64,000 nt of DNA, from contig CM044880.1 in the NCBI GenBank assembly GCA_024500155.1, positions 2,356,001-2,420,000 on the forward strand. The letters run 5' to 3'. The notes beneath the pieces are model-generated. The model had not been told where the DNA came from. It did no database searches and saw nothing but the letters and a program-made list of their open reading frames with translations. Source of the stretch: Chenopodium formosanum (lineage: Eukaryota > Streptophyta > Magnoliopsida > Caryophyllales > Amaranthaceae). The translations under genes and the position numbers were made by a program. Below are positions 44,679-54,744 of the stretch, piece by piece; position 1 is the first letter of the stretch; every line of letters begins with the position of its first letter.

Positions 44679-44805
44679 ATGTACATTTGTATATCCACAT
44701 ATGTATGGTAATAAATAATCAAAGATCACTAATCCGTAGTTAGAATTCACTAATTAATATCAGTTCATTTCAGTTCAGCTGAGTTCAGTCAATTGGAACA
44801 AGCCC
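44231..44805. mobile_element. Tourist-like MITE enclosing an expanded (AAT)n microsatellite
   Basis: The left end GGGTCTGTTCTTTTCC and right end GGAACAAGCCC (inverted) are flanked by TAA at 44228-44230 and 44806-44808. Both ends carry repeated CAGTTCA motifs, as does the related MITE at 47647-47783. Between them, about 44273-44681 is almost pure (AAT)n with interruptions and an inverted (ATT)n tail, about 400 bp. Long Asn- or Ile-only frames there are meaningless. Confidence 0.75.
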
Positions 44806-46092
44806 TAAGTAAATCTAAGACAATGTCGTCTAAGAAAAAAGTCCTAAAAACCATCAAACCGAAGGGCTTATCAGCATTAATTCACAGATTTGTTGAATGG
44901 CAGAATTTTTTCATACTATCACTGAAATAGTAATTCAAATATCCCAACACATCTGGAAATTACCACATTTAGACAAAAACCAACAGAGCATAAACCAGAT
45001 TTTCTCAAACATCCAGCTGATGGTTGCTTAAAAGTTAAGCTTCCTCTTAGAGGAAGGAATATCACGAGACAACAGCAAATGCAGGGAAAAAATCACATAC
45101 TCTTCTACATTTTAAGAGTTCTAGCATCAAATCGTAATTTCGCCTATTAGAATTGTCTGACCTCGCTGAGGTAACCAACAACACATAGCAAGAATGCAAC
45201 GATATTTTTCCGGCAAATACAAGTTGAAATGCTTTGTTAATCTGGTGACACTTTTCGTAAATATGTTCAAATACCGCGGCCATTAGTTCACTGATTTTGG
45301 ACAGCCATCCATCCATTCATGCAATTATTGCTCTACAGTAATTAGTTGGTCATCCAACACAAATGACACATGTACCCTTGCAATTACATTTAAAAACACA
45401 ATTATACCCCCAGATAAACAAAATATCTAGGGAATGAACTGAACAGTGCTCATATTTTTCTGGGTTTTCTTTTCAGTAAGACAATTAAATCCTAACCAGT
45501 TTGATAAATTTATACAAGCTACAACACACAAACTTAACCTTCGAAGTGGAGACTTGAAAAGGGGAATTTGACAGATAAAAACTGGTAAACAAACTAGCAA
45601 ATTAGTTTCCGCTCACATACAGAACGACTTCAGAATTGCCTCAAAAAAAAAAAAAAAAAAAAAGAACGACTTCAGAATCAGCAACAAGCATGGACTACAA
45701 AATGATGTGAGAAAATACCATGGGCATGCAAGACACACACTTCTGCACCTCATTTAAATGCTATTGCTGTTGGTCATACATAAAACTAAAGGCGTATCGA
45801 ACAAAGATCTGCTCAAAATCAAACAGCTCTACTAGCAGTCAGAAAAAAACCACAAGCCAGGAACAGCTACACGATGGTCAAAACAAACAACAGTCATATC
45901 TTAGATAGCCCGACCCGAACCCAACTATTGGCCACCAACAGCCACCAAAAAGCTTTTCAGCAAAGCTACGACCAAGCAACACGAAAATCTCAAACTACAG
46001 GCAGAACTCCGCAACTGCTTGACAGCTACAATCACGAGCCATGAGCTATACAATTAAGCAACAACAAGACAATAGTAAAAAACTATTAAGCA
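44806..46092. other. Spacer of unknown origin before the CNL4 unit
   Basis: It contains short frames only. Its base composition (richer in C and A, e.g. near 45900-46060) differs from its surroundings and resembles the 34250-34700 stretch, so it may be a degraded transposon or gene remnant. A poly(A) run lies near 45645. I recognise no protein. Confidence 0.4.
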
Positions 46093-47106
46093 ATAGAAAG
46101 TGCTCCGTAATAAAATATGGAGGAAATAAGGTTGGTGAAAGAATAAAGTGATAGTTGTGAGGATAGAAAATATGGAAATATTAAAGTATGATAATTGCGG
46201 GATCCACTTGAAAAAATAAATTAATAAAATATTATGAAAAGTTTTTTTTTTTTTAAAAAAAGAAAATAGTGCAATACTCCGTAATACGGAATAATATACG
46301 CTCGCAAAAGCATGTTTATCATAAAGATAAACTAGGGCGTCTTCATTAGCCTTTAGCCGTTTACTTACCGATCTCTGATCTTCACTTTATTTTTATTTAT
46401 TTATTTTTGTTGTGTAAAAGAGGGCAAAGCTTGAAACATAGAACAATAAAATAAAGAAATAAACCTAGGAGTAGTAACCCCTATGATGTCTTCTCTAGGA
46501 GAATTTCATATTTTGATGGGGAGTCATCAAAATACTTAACTCTCTCAACTTGGCCAACACCTGAATTAGCTAATCGAGCCGATTCTACAATCCCTTTTCT
46601 ATAACAATGAAAAATACAATTGCAAATATCTATAATGAGCAATCTTTCCAAGTACAATGACTCGTGGTCTTGTACTCTCATGTACATTAATTATACATTA
46701 AAAGTATTAAAAGTACAACTGAAAAAGAAAATGTATTTGGAATATTTAGAAGAAAAAAAACTTATTAAAAATAGAAAGGCGGAATGTAATTTTAGAATAC
46801 CCAAAATAGAAAGAAGGAATGTAATTTAGAGACGGAGGGAGTACGATATTTGGCGGGTCAAACACTTTAAAAGTGAGGGGAGAAGGGTAAAGTATACAAA
46901 GAAGCCTCCTAAGAAAGTCATAGGCCTAACAAAAACACTGATATCATTTTGGCTACCAATGGCTCCATGTCTCTATACAAAGAATTATCCTAAGAAGGGC
47001 GATAATGCCTTCTCTTATATGAGGCTACTAAAAACAATCAAACATTATATGCACTTATGCAGTCAACTAAACTCCACTACCCCTTCACCTCGAATCCAGT
47101 GAAATA

Positions 47107-47172
47107 TTTGACGAAAAGAAGCATCATGCCCGTAAGGTGTTTGTGAAAATGTCCAAGAGAGCATATCCGCAG
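47107..47172 (+). other. Exon-like 22-codon segment before CNL4
   Basis: Identical in reading to the copy at 18074 (FDEKKHHARKVFVKMSKRAY then PQ, then GTAAGC). It lies inside the segmental duplication, so this pair is not independent evidence of conservation. The CNL2 copy is. Confidence 0.4.
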
Positions 47173-47646
47173 GTAAGCTCCAAAAAAACTCCAATTTTTT
47201 TTTTAAAATTTGTAGATCTCACGCACAAATGCATTGTAGCTAGTTTTGTCTTCTTGATTTGCTAGCACTTCTACTATATAAAACTCCTATGGATTGAATG
47301 AAACAAACTACTTAGATAGCATCATTAGTCTAATTAAAAATTACGTACTACATTTTTTTTAATTGCAAGCTTTCTGTTTTTCACATTGATAATTTTATTT
47401 ATGTTTTCATTAAAGTATAAATCACGAAATAAAATTAAAATGTCCTTTCAAAAGAAAAAAAAAACATGTACTGGGTAAATAGCTGCTTTGTAAAATGTTG
47501 AAAGAATTAATTTTTTTTAAGAGAGTAAAATTAATTCATCAATGTCAAATCTCATCTACAAAGATGTGATTAAGGTGTTGCCTCAAAAAAAAAAAAAAAA
47601 AAAAGTGATTAAGGTGTGGTGTTGAAAAAAGAAAAAGAATTAATTA

Positions 47647-47783
47647 GGGTCTGTTCTCATTGACTGAGCTGAGCTGAGCTGAACTGAATATTTTACAAGA
47701 GAAAGAAATTAGAAGCGGAACTGAACTGAGCCGAGCCGAGCTGAACTGAACTGAACTAAATTTTAACGTAAGAGAATAGACGC
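47647..47783. mobile_element. Tourist-like MITE (137 bp) present only in the CNL4 upstream copy
   Basis: It starts GGGTCTGTTCTCATTGACTG, ends AGAGAATAGACGC and is flanked by TTA at 47644-47646 and 47784-47786. The CNL1 copy at about 18625 reads AATTAAGGTGTGTTTTTGC with a single TTA and no insert, a clean empty site. The interior has repeated GAGCTGAGCTGA / GAACTGAACTGA units. Confidence 0.85.
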
Positions 47784-48245
47784 TTAAGGAGTGTTTTTGC
47801 AAAAAAAAGTTCATAAGGAGATTTTTTCCAAACAAAATTAAAAAAAAATTGGTTATAAAAAGTGATTTATTGCAAAATTTCCTAACAAATACCCCTGGAT
47901 TAAATGGACCAAGCTACTTATACCAGAAAGCATCATTAATCTGTTAATATTGCAAAATTCATATTTTTCATAATCCGTATTAATCAATGCATAATTTTAA
48001 CTGTTAATATTTTTATTTATACTTTTCCTCCCGACATGTATACCCACTTTTGCTTTTTTGAGTTTTTTTTTTTTTAAAATTCTTCTATCATCTATTATTA
48101 TTTTCAAAGGCCATTGTCTACCACATATGACATATCCAAAGCATAAAACCATTGACACTAAAAACTCAAAACCATTTGTTCTTTGCGTCACTCAAAAAAG
48201 CAATACACAGCTAATTCACAAGAGAAAAGAGAGAGAGAGAGAGAG

Positions 48246-51239
48246 ATGGATGTGTCAGGAGGTCTTTCACTGGTGCAAACAATCCTTCAAGTGCTGGGTT
48301 CCCCCATTTGGACGGAGTTTGAATCTGTGTTGGGTGTCAAGTCCCAGCTTGAAAAACTCAAGGTTACCATGTCCACCATCCAGAATGTCCTGCTTGATGC
48401 TGAAGAACTGGAGCGGCGGCACCACGTTTGTCCCACCCATGTTGAACGTGGCAGGCTTGAAAGGCTTAAGGAAGCTCTTTACCAAGCTGATGACTTGTTT
48501 GATCAGGTTGCCACTCTTGCTCATCGCAAGCAGCTCATGCCAGGTAGCCGTTGCTTCTCTTGTTTGATTCAGCTTCGTTCTGCTTTTACTTGGTCTGGAG
48601 AGATTAAAAAGATACGGGAGATGTTGGGTGATATTGTGAATGATCATCAACACGATTTTGGGTTGATGAGACACTCGGTTGATCTTCGAGTGACACCTAA
48701 CCCAAGGGAAACTCATTCCTTTTTGTGCGAAGAAGATGTGATCATTGGGAGAGATAAGGACAAACAGATAGTGATAGATATGTTATTAGACACTACTGTT
48801 GAGGAGAATGTTTCTGTTGTCAGCATAGTTGGGATTGGAGGATTGGGGAAAACAACTCTAGCCCGTCAGGTTTATAATGATGAGGTGATCTTGAAGGAAT
48901 TTCCTTTGAAGATGTGGGTTTGTGTATCTGACAATTTCGATGTCAAAACACTTGTTGGTCAAATCCTTGCAGCTGCAGATCCTGAAATCAAGCAACGTGG
49001 CCTTAGTGTGGACAATCTCCAGAAGAAACTTCGCCAACAACTGGATGGTAAAAAATATCTCCTTGTTTTGGATGATGTATGGAATGAGGATCCTAGTAAG
49101 TGGCTTGAGTTGAGAACTCTGTTGACTGGAGGTGAGAGGGCTAGCAAAATTGTAGTGACTACTCGCTCCAAAAAGGTAGCGGATGTTGTGGGAAGTCATT
49201 GCCTTCATAAGACACATGAATTGATGGGTCTCTCAGATGAAGATTCTTGGAAATTGTTTCAGAGAATGGCACTTAAACCAGAGGAACACCCACTGAAACC
49301 ACAATTAAATGAAGTCGGTAAAGAGATTGTTCGAAAGTGTGCCAATGTTCCACTTGCCATAAGAGTGGTTGGAAGTCTTCTTCGAGGTCAAGGGGAAAGT
49401 AAGTGGGATAGTTTGAAAAACACTGACTTGGCAAACATTGTACAAGATAAAAACAGTGGCATAGTACCTGTGTTAAAGATCAGTTATAATTACCTTCCAT
49501 TCCATTTGAAGAGTTGCTTTAGTTATTGTGCTGTATTCCCCAAGGATTACAAGTTTATCAAGGAGGACTTGATCTGTGTCTGGATGGCTCAAGGCTTCAT
49601 TATAGATGGCGAGAACTTTGAAGATGCCGGTGAGGAGTATTTCAAGCAATTGCTGCAGAGGTGCTTCTTCCAAGACGTTGAATTAGCCGAGGGCACTGAT
49701 GAAATCATATCATTCAAAATGCATGATTTGATTCATGATCTTGCCAAAGAGATAGCAGGGACAGAAATATTGTTGTGCAAAGAAATATTGTTGTGCAATT
49801 ATAGCACACGATGTTTTAAAGAAAAAACTCGCCATGTATATGTTGATAAAATTACTCCCGAAGTTGTTGGTAATTTGAACAAGATGAAAAGAATGCGTAC
49901 AATTCGATGTGATCATCTTCCTTTCTCTTTCAAAAGCCTTGTTGTGGAGGTATCAAAAATGAAATACTTGAGGGTATTGTGGTTGACTCGTATTGATAAT
50001 ATGAAAACGCTGCCAAGTGTGATAGGTGAATTGTTGCATCTTAGATATCTTGACCTTTCTTACTATAGATATCTATTTGTATTGCCCTCCTCCATTACCA
50101 ATCTTTATAACTTGCAAACATTAAAGTTGCGTGGGTGTTGGGATCTAAAAAGGTTGCCAAGGGAGTTGAGGAAATTAGTTAATCTTAGGCACCTTGATAT
50201 TTATGGTTGCAGGATGTTAGAGCATATGCCTCCAGGGATGAATAGCATGACCTCTCTGCAGAAGCTGACAATGTTTGTAGTGGGTGGAGGTGCAACTGAT
50301 GATGGTCAGCTTGAAGATTTGGATGATTTCACCAATTATACTCGCACTATGGATATGATAGTTAAAAAAAACGTGAGATATAATGCAGTAGGAGGGGGAA
50401 TGCTATTAAAAAGTCCAAAATTGTGGGAAATTAAGTACAAGTGGGAAACAAAGGAGAATAATAATGCAGAGGAATTGCTGCAAGGCCTACAACCCCACTC
50501 CAATCTTAGAAAGTTAGAGTTGTTGAAATATCCAGGAGTGAGGCTCCCAACCTGGATCAGTTGTCTCCCAAATGTTGTTCATATTGAGATTGTGGATTGT
50601 TATAGGTTGGAGCATCTCCGTATTAGCTTTGACCTGAAAAGGAAGGAATTGAAAACAACAGAGGTGGGTGAGGTGTTCCGAAGCGGCCGCCTGTCCTCTC
50701 TTCGCTTCCTTGTAATTAGAGGTTGCAATAATTTGAAGAGTATATCAGGACGAGGAGTGTTGGACCGTTGCACTGCCCTTGAGAGTCTATCATTGGATGA
50801 TCTTCCTGAGTTGGAATTGGAGGATGAAGATGATGTCATCAACAACAAAAGCACAGAAGAAGGAAGTGACGCAGAGATGCCATGGAGATACCTTGCTCCC
50901 ACTCTCCGTTCCTTGAAACTAGAACAACTGCCAAAGGTGGTGAAGCTGCCAAAGGGGATTGGATGCTTATCATCTCTCCTTTCCCTGAGAATTTACAATT
51001 GCTGGAATTTGGAAAGCCTACCACCATCAATAGGTGGCTTATCATCTCTCCAATCCCTTGAAATACTTGGTTGTGGAAAATTTAAAAGAATGCCAGAAGA
51101 GATGCGCCACCTCACCTCCTTAGCCAAACTTCATATACGGGGATGTAGCCCAGAGTTAGAGAATGAATGCTGGGAAAAGAACGGTGCTAACTGGTCCAAT
51201 ATCCAACATATCCCCTACATTAAGCTGGGTAAGAAATAG
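48246..51239 (+). CDS. CNL4: coiled-coil NB-ARC LRR immune receptor (intact, shortened LRR)
   Basis: Closest relative of CNL1. 997 residues from the ATG at 48246, which follows the GA leader. An in-frame upstream ATG-like start at 48183 only translates the leader and is not used by the paralogs. CC with ADDLFDQV, P-loop GIGGLGKTT, LLVLDDVW, VVTTRSKKVADVVG, NVPLAIRVVGSLL, CFSYCAVFPKDYK and MHDLIHDLA are all intact. Just after MHD, an 18-bp perfect tandem duplication (49764-49799) doubles the peptide EILLCK/EILLCN, unique to this gene. In the LRR the text jumps from YRLEHL to ELKTTEVGEVFRSGR, so about 150 residues present in CNL2 are missing. RNBS-D has DLICVWMAQ where others have DLICLWMAQ. 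Confidence 0.95.
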   Translation: MDVSGGLSLVQTILQVLGSPIWTEFESVLGVKSQLEKLKVTMSTIQNVLLDAEELERRHHVCPTHVERGRLERLKEALYQADDLFDQVATLAHRKQLMPGSRCFSCLIQLRSAFTWSGEIKKIREMLGDIVNDHQHDFGLMRHSVDLRVTPNPRETHSFLCEEDVIIGRDKDKQIVIDMLLDTTVEENVSVVSIVGIGGLGKTTLARQVYNDEVILKEFPLKMWVCVSDNFDVKTLVGQILAAADPEIKQRGLSVDNLQKKLRQQLDGKKYLLVLDDVWNEDPSKWLELRTLLTGGERASKIVVTTRSKKVADVVGSHCLHKTHELMGLSDEDSWKLFQRMALKPEEHPLKPQLNEVGKEIVRKCANVPLAIRVVGSLLRGQGESKWDSLKNTDLANIVQDKNSGIVPVLKISYNYLPFHLKSCFSYCAVFPKDYKFIKEDLICVWMAQGFIIDGENFEDAGEEYFKQLLQRCFFQDVELAEGTDEIISFKMHDLIHDLAKEIAGTEILLCKEILLCNYSTRCFKEKTRHVYVDKITPEVVGNLNKMKRMRTIRCDHLPFSFKSLVVEVSKMKYLRVLWLTRIDNMKTLPSVIGELLHLRYLDLSYYRYLFVLPSSITNLYNLQTLKLRGCWDLKRLPRELRKLVNLRHLDIYGCRMLEHMPPGMNSMTSLQKLTMFVVGGGATDDGQLEDLDDFTNYTRTMDMIVKKNVRYNAVGGGMLLKSPKLWEIKYKWETKENNNAEELLQGLQPHSNLRKLELLKYPGVRLPTWISCLPNVVHIEIVDCYRLEHLRISFDLKRKELKTTEVGEVFRSGRLSSLRFLVIRGCNNLKSISGRGVLDRCTALESLSLDDLPELELEDEDDVINNKSTEEGSDAEMPWRYLAPTLRSLKLEQLPKVVKLPKGIGCLSSLLSLRIYNCWNLESLPPSIGGLSSLQSLEILGCGKFKRMPEEMRHLTSLAKLHIRGCSPELENECWEKNGANWSNIQHIPYIKLGKK

Positions 51240-51325
51240 AACAAAAGAATAGGGGTTGTTATTGTCTTTTCAATTGAGATTCTGCAACAATTTTGAACGC
51301 TGCCTGCTTAACCTTTTTTTTTTTA

Positions 51326-52369
51326 GGAAAAATTACTTCTAATATACCAACCTTTGCCCGGTTCTTCCAAAATACACTAACCTTTTGATTATTCTAGAAT
51401 AAACCAACCTTTATACCCCTTCTTCCCAAAATGAACCCAAAAGGTCACTAAGCCGGTTTAACAGGTTACCTTGCCTACGTGTCATTTTGTTATTGGTCTA
51501 ATTTTAATTTACATTAAAAAAATAAACCACTTCTTTCTCTCTCCCCTCTTACCACGAGCCACCTCCTTCATCCTTCTTCCATGGCCACCTCCTTCACTAG
51601 CACCTTATTACCTCCCCTGTCCCCTCCCACTTACCCACCAACAACATCACTACAACTAATAAACAACCACCACAAAATTGGCCCTAATTTCCACCCACCT
51701 TCAGTTCCGTCACCCCCACCAGTCCACCACAAACCCGACCACCGCCAACACCAAAATTAACCACCGCATTCTCCTTTAACCACCACCCCACCACAAACTA
51801 CTACCCACCCACCAAAACCATGAACCCCAAACCATCCATGGCCACCATTAAAACAACCACCACCTTCTCTTGTATATTCTCTGCTCACTCTTTCCTATTC
51901 CCCTTTCTTTAATTTGATGCTAATTATTCCACTACCTAGAAATGTTGTATGTAATTATGCATATTTATTGAATTAATTCATTAATGTTGAATTCGGAATT
52001 AATTTTGGTGATGGAGAGAGGGGGATAGTGGTTCTAGTGGTGGCTATGGTGGTGGTATATTAGAGGTGGTGGGCTATTATTTACGATGGTGGTGCTCGGT
52101 GGTGGTGTCGTTTGGTTGTGGTGCTGCAAATTTGCATGGGAGATGCTGCTGTAGTTTGTGGTGGGGTGGTGGAGCTTTAGGTGGTGGTAATGGAGGAAGA
52201 TGGTGGGATGGAGGAGAAAGAAAGGGATGACCCTTTGTTTAGGTAACCGGTCATTTGGGTTCATTATGGGAAGAAGGGGTATAAAAGTTGGATTATTGTG
52301 GAATAATCCAAAGGTTGGTTTATTTTGGAAGAATGAGACAAAGATTGTATTATTTAAAGTAAATTTTCC
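51326..52369. mobile_element. Non-autonomous long-TIR foldback element (Mutator-like?), 1,044 bp
   Basis: The left end GGAAAAATTACTTC and right end, inverted, GGAAAATTTACTTT continue as imperfect inverted repeats of about 125 bp each (shared TTCTTCCAAAATA, ACCAACCTTT, TATACCCCTTCTTCCCA and ATGAACCCAAA). The interior is also mirror-like: CCACCACC-rich on the left, GGTGGTGG-rich on the right. The flanks are T-runs, so a 9-bp duplication is compatible but not provable. The matching CNL1 3' flank (about 22595) lacks the insert. No transposase is encoded. Confidence 0.8.
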
Positions 52370-53729
52370 TTTTTTTTTTTTTATTATTATTTATTATTAT
52401 TTTTATTATTATTTGTTTCAGATTTTTGAAATCATGGCAACAAGAATTCTTTAAGTCAATGTTCATATACAGCTCGACTGATTAAAGGTACGGAGTAATA
52501 TCTGGTTATGTACAAAAAAGGGTGTTAAATGATAAAGATGAGAAGGATTTTTAGTGCAAATATTTTTACTTACTCCGTAATTAATATGGAAACTAAGTAA
52601 AAAATTGAGGATATATTTCTGTGTATAAGAAAATCCTTGAATTTCTTACCGGGCTAAATCAGTCTAGGAAGGGAAAGCACATTATATTGTTTTTACCATT
52701 TGCCCATTCGGCACTGTACTAAATTTTTGAGGGTTGAATTTTCATTTTTTTTTTTTGAAAACTTGGCTTTAGAAGTATTGTGTATGTTCATCTGACTACC
52801 AGATATCGTTTTCTTAACTTCCCTTTCTTATTACAAAGAATGATACAGGTATGTAATATTTACATGAATGGCCATTTCATAAGTCTACTGCTTTATTTCT
52901 TATGTGGCATTTATGCTTCTCTACATAGGCACGCACATAATGATTGTGATAGTAATGAGCCCGATGTAAATAGGGGCCTTTTGAAGATCATAAACTAAAA
53001 AGTAGGGAACTACCAGCTGAAGCAGAGAAATGTTCATAATAAGTAACATAAATCAAGTTCTTGCTGTATCTTTATCGTTTTTTGAAGCTTATGTAGGTTG
53101 GTTAACTGAGAAATTCCAGGAAATGGAGTAACATGAAATGCAGGTTTTAGTTTTTGTCCTTGCTGCCCCTCCCCCTCCCTGTTTGCCTGTATGTTTTTTT
53201 TTTAATCTCATCTAGTTCTTTATAGGTGCTTGATGTATATTTTGGTCTTTTATTCAGATTTCATACAAATCGAATATCAATGAAGGTGTGATATCACATT
53301 CTGCTTGATGATGAGTAAGTGTGCAATGCGTTAAGAAGTATCCTTATCTTGACAGCTTGAACCTTAATATTCACTCCTTAATGGAGAGTTGAAGTTGCTA
53401 ATTCCGCTTGTAAGTATAGTAATTATGCATATTCTGATTTAAAACTTTAGTAAAATCATCATTATTGCCAATTTGCCATAGTTCTTTTCGTTGGATCCAC
53501 ATTTTTGTCTAATTGGCAAGTCTTGTAACAGTTCATTTGAAGTTTTGAACTCGATTATTGGATGCCGTCTTCTAGGTTTATGCATTGCTTGCATTTAGAG
53601 ACGAGTACTGATTATGCATCAGAATCTCAACATCTTTTCTTTGACTTCAGGTTAAACAAGTTTGTTGGTGCTATATGATGTATTGGATGCTTATGCTTCA
53701 ATTCCAGAAAACACATGGTGTTGTATGTT

Positions 53730-54400
53730 CTAAGTGGGAGGAGTAGCAGAATTGCAGTGACTACTCCCTTGAGAGGTGAGGCGAATATTGCAGGAAGCCA
53801 CCAGACATGAAACGATGAGGCCTTTCCAAGATAGAATTGATATTTGTTGAGAGTGATACATAGACCTGGGCAACATCAAATAGAGGCACACTTGGTCGAT
53901 ATAAGAGAAGTTCTTGTGGCAAGTGTACTAGTGTTCTACTTTCCATTAGGGTCGTTGGAAGTCTGCTTTAAAATCAAAGTGAAATCAGGTGACAATATTT
54001 GAAAAACACTGACGAAAAATTAAACAAGATGAGAACAGGATAGTGTACATTGTGTCGAAGATGAGTTATTGTAGATAGAATGAGTTTTGAAGATGAAGAG
54101 ATGGACATTTCAAGAATCTGCTGTGTAGATTCTTCTTCAATTCTAAAAGTAGAACAAGTTGAGAGTGCAATATACACGATTTGATTCATGATATTAAAGA
54201 AGTAGCAAATGCTGTAATTTGTATTCCAGATTATTTCAGTGAGAAAACTCAGTTTCATTTAACAGTAGAAGCATACATCTCATTGTCTCATGGGACTGAT
54301 TGTATGACTATTCTGCATAAACTAACAAAGTTTGTATCATTCTTGCTGTTGGGGATCATCTGGTGCTGGTTGGCTCGGAAACTTGAAATATCCTGGCAAC
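53730..54400 (+). pseudogene. Decayed NB-ARC/LRR fragment downstream of CNL4
   Basis: It aligns, with stops and indels, to RNBS-B through MHD of CNL5-like genes: AGCAGAATTGCAGTGACTAC (RNBS-B, SRIVVTT), GGCAACATCAAATAGAGGCA, TTAGGGTCGTTGGAAGTC (GLPL), a FEDE-like AGTTTTGAAGATG, then ACGATTTGATTCATGAT (MHDLIHD). Around 54310 a stretch reading LTKFVSFLLLG with WCWLARKLEIS recalls the KLTGFVV...LGDL part after the first LRRs. It is the partner of 23930-24470. Confidence 0.75.
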
Positions 54401-54551
54401 TTCGCAAGAAGCATGGAAACTGCTGTCAAAGAGTTTGGACATCACATATGATGATATTGGATAAACAAGCAACATCTGAGAAATATAACCTCTTTTGGCT
54501 TCCTTAAATTTGAGATATAACCCCAAGTAGCCTCTGCCTCCAACAACAGCT

Positions 54552-54614
54552 GTTGAAGAGAAGCATCATGCTCACAAGGTGTGTGCCGAATTGCCTAAGA
54601 GAGCATATGCGTAG
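54552..54614 (+). other. Diverged exon-like segment before CNL5
   Basis: It reads VEEKHHAHKVCAELPKRAYA and then a TAG stop, aligning to FDEKKHHARKVFVKMSKRAY of the other copies with one codon fewer. Here the donor-like end is replaced by a stop. The changes are mostly in-frame. Confidence 0.35.
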
Positions 54615-54718
54615 ATGACAAGATACATAAATTAGATGTGTATGTATGTAATAAATGTATATGATCTGCACAATTATGGTAGGCTTCTTAGCTATAAAAA
54701 AAAATGTATTGCTTCCTT

Positions 54719-54744
54719 ACACCCACACCCACACCCACACCCAC
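54719..54744 (+). repeat. (ACACCC)n microsatellite
   Basis: About four copies of ACACCC in tandem. It resembles neither the plant telomere repeat nor any coding sequence. Confidence 0.8.

Larger units (their letters stand above)
46093..54500 (+). repeat. Segmental duplication, copy B (CNL4 unit)
   Basis: Counterpart of 17061-24470. The first 1.5 kb is nearly identical in both, including the exon-like segment, the GATCTCACGCACAAATGCA stretch and the ACTCCTATGGATTGAATG stretch. The differences are mostly small indels in A and T runs, a 137-bp MITE, a 1,044-bp foldback element and LRR module losses in CNL4. Confidence 0.85.

Noticed and set aside
44167..44722. Poly-Asn and poly-Ile/Tyr open frames
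   Set aside because: Translations of the (AAT)n/(ATT)n microsatellite; not genes.
48183..48245. Extended N-terminus of CNL4 (21 residues rich in Arg and Glu)
   Set aside because: It translates the GA leader; the paralogs have stops or no in-frame ATG there, and the MDVSGG start is shared by all.
54719..54744. Telomere-like repeat
   Set aside because: The unit ACACCC differs from the plant telomere unit TTTAGGG and only about four copies exist.
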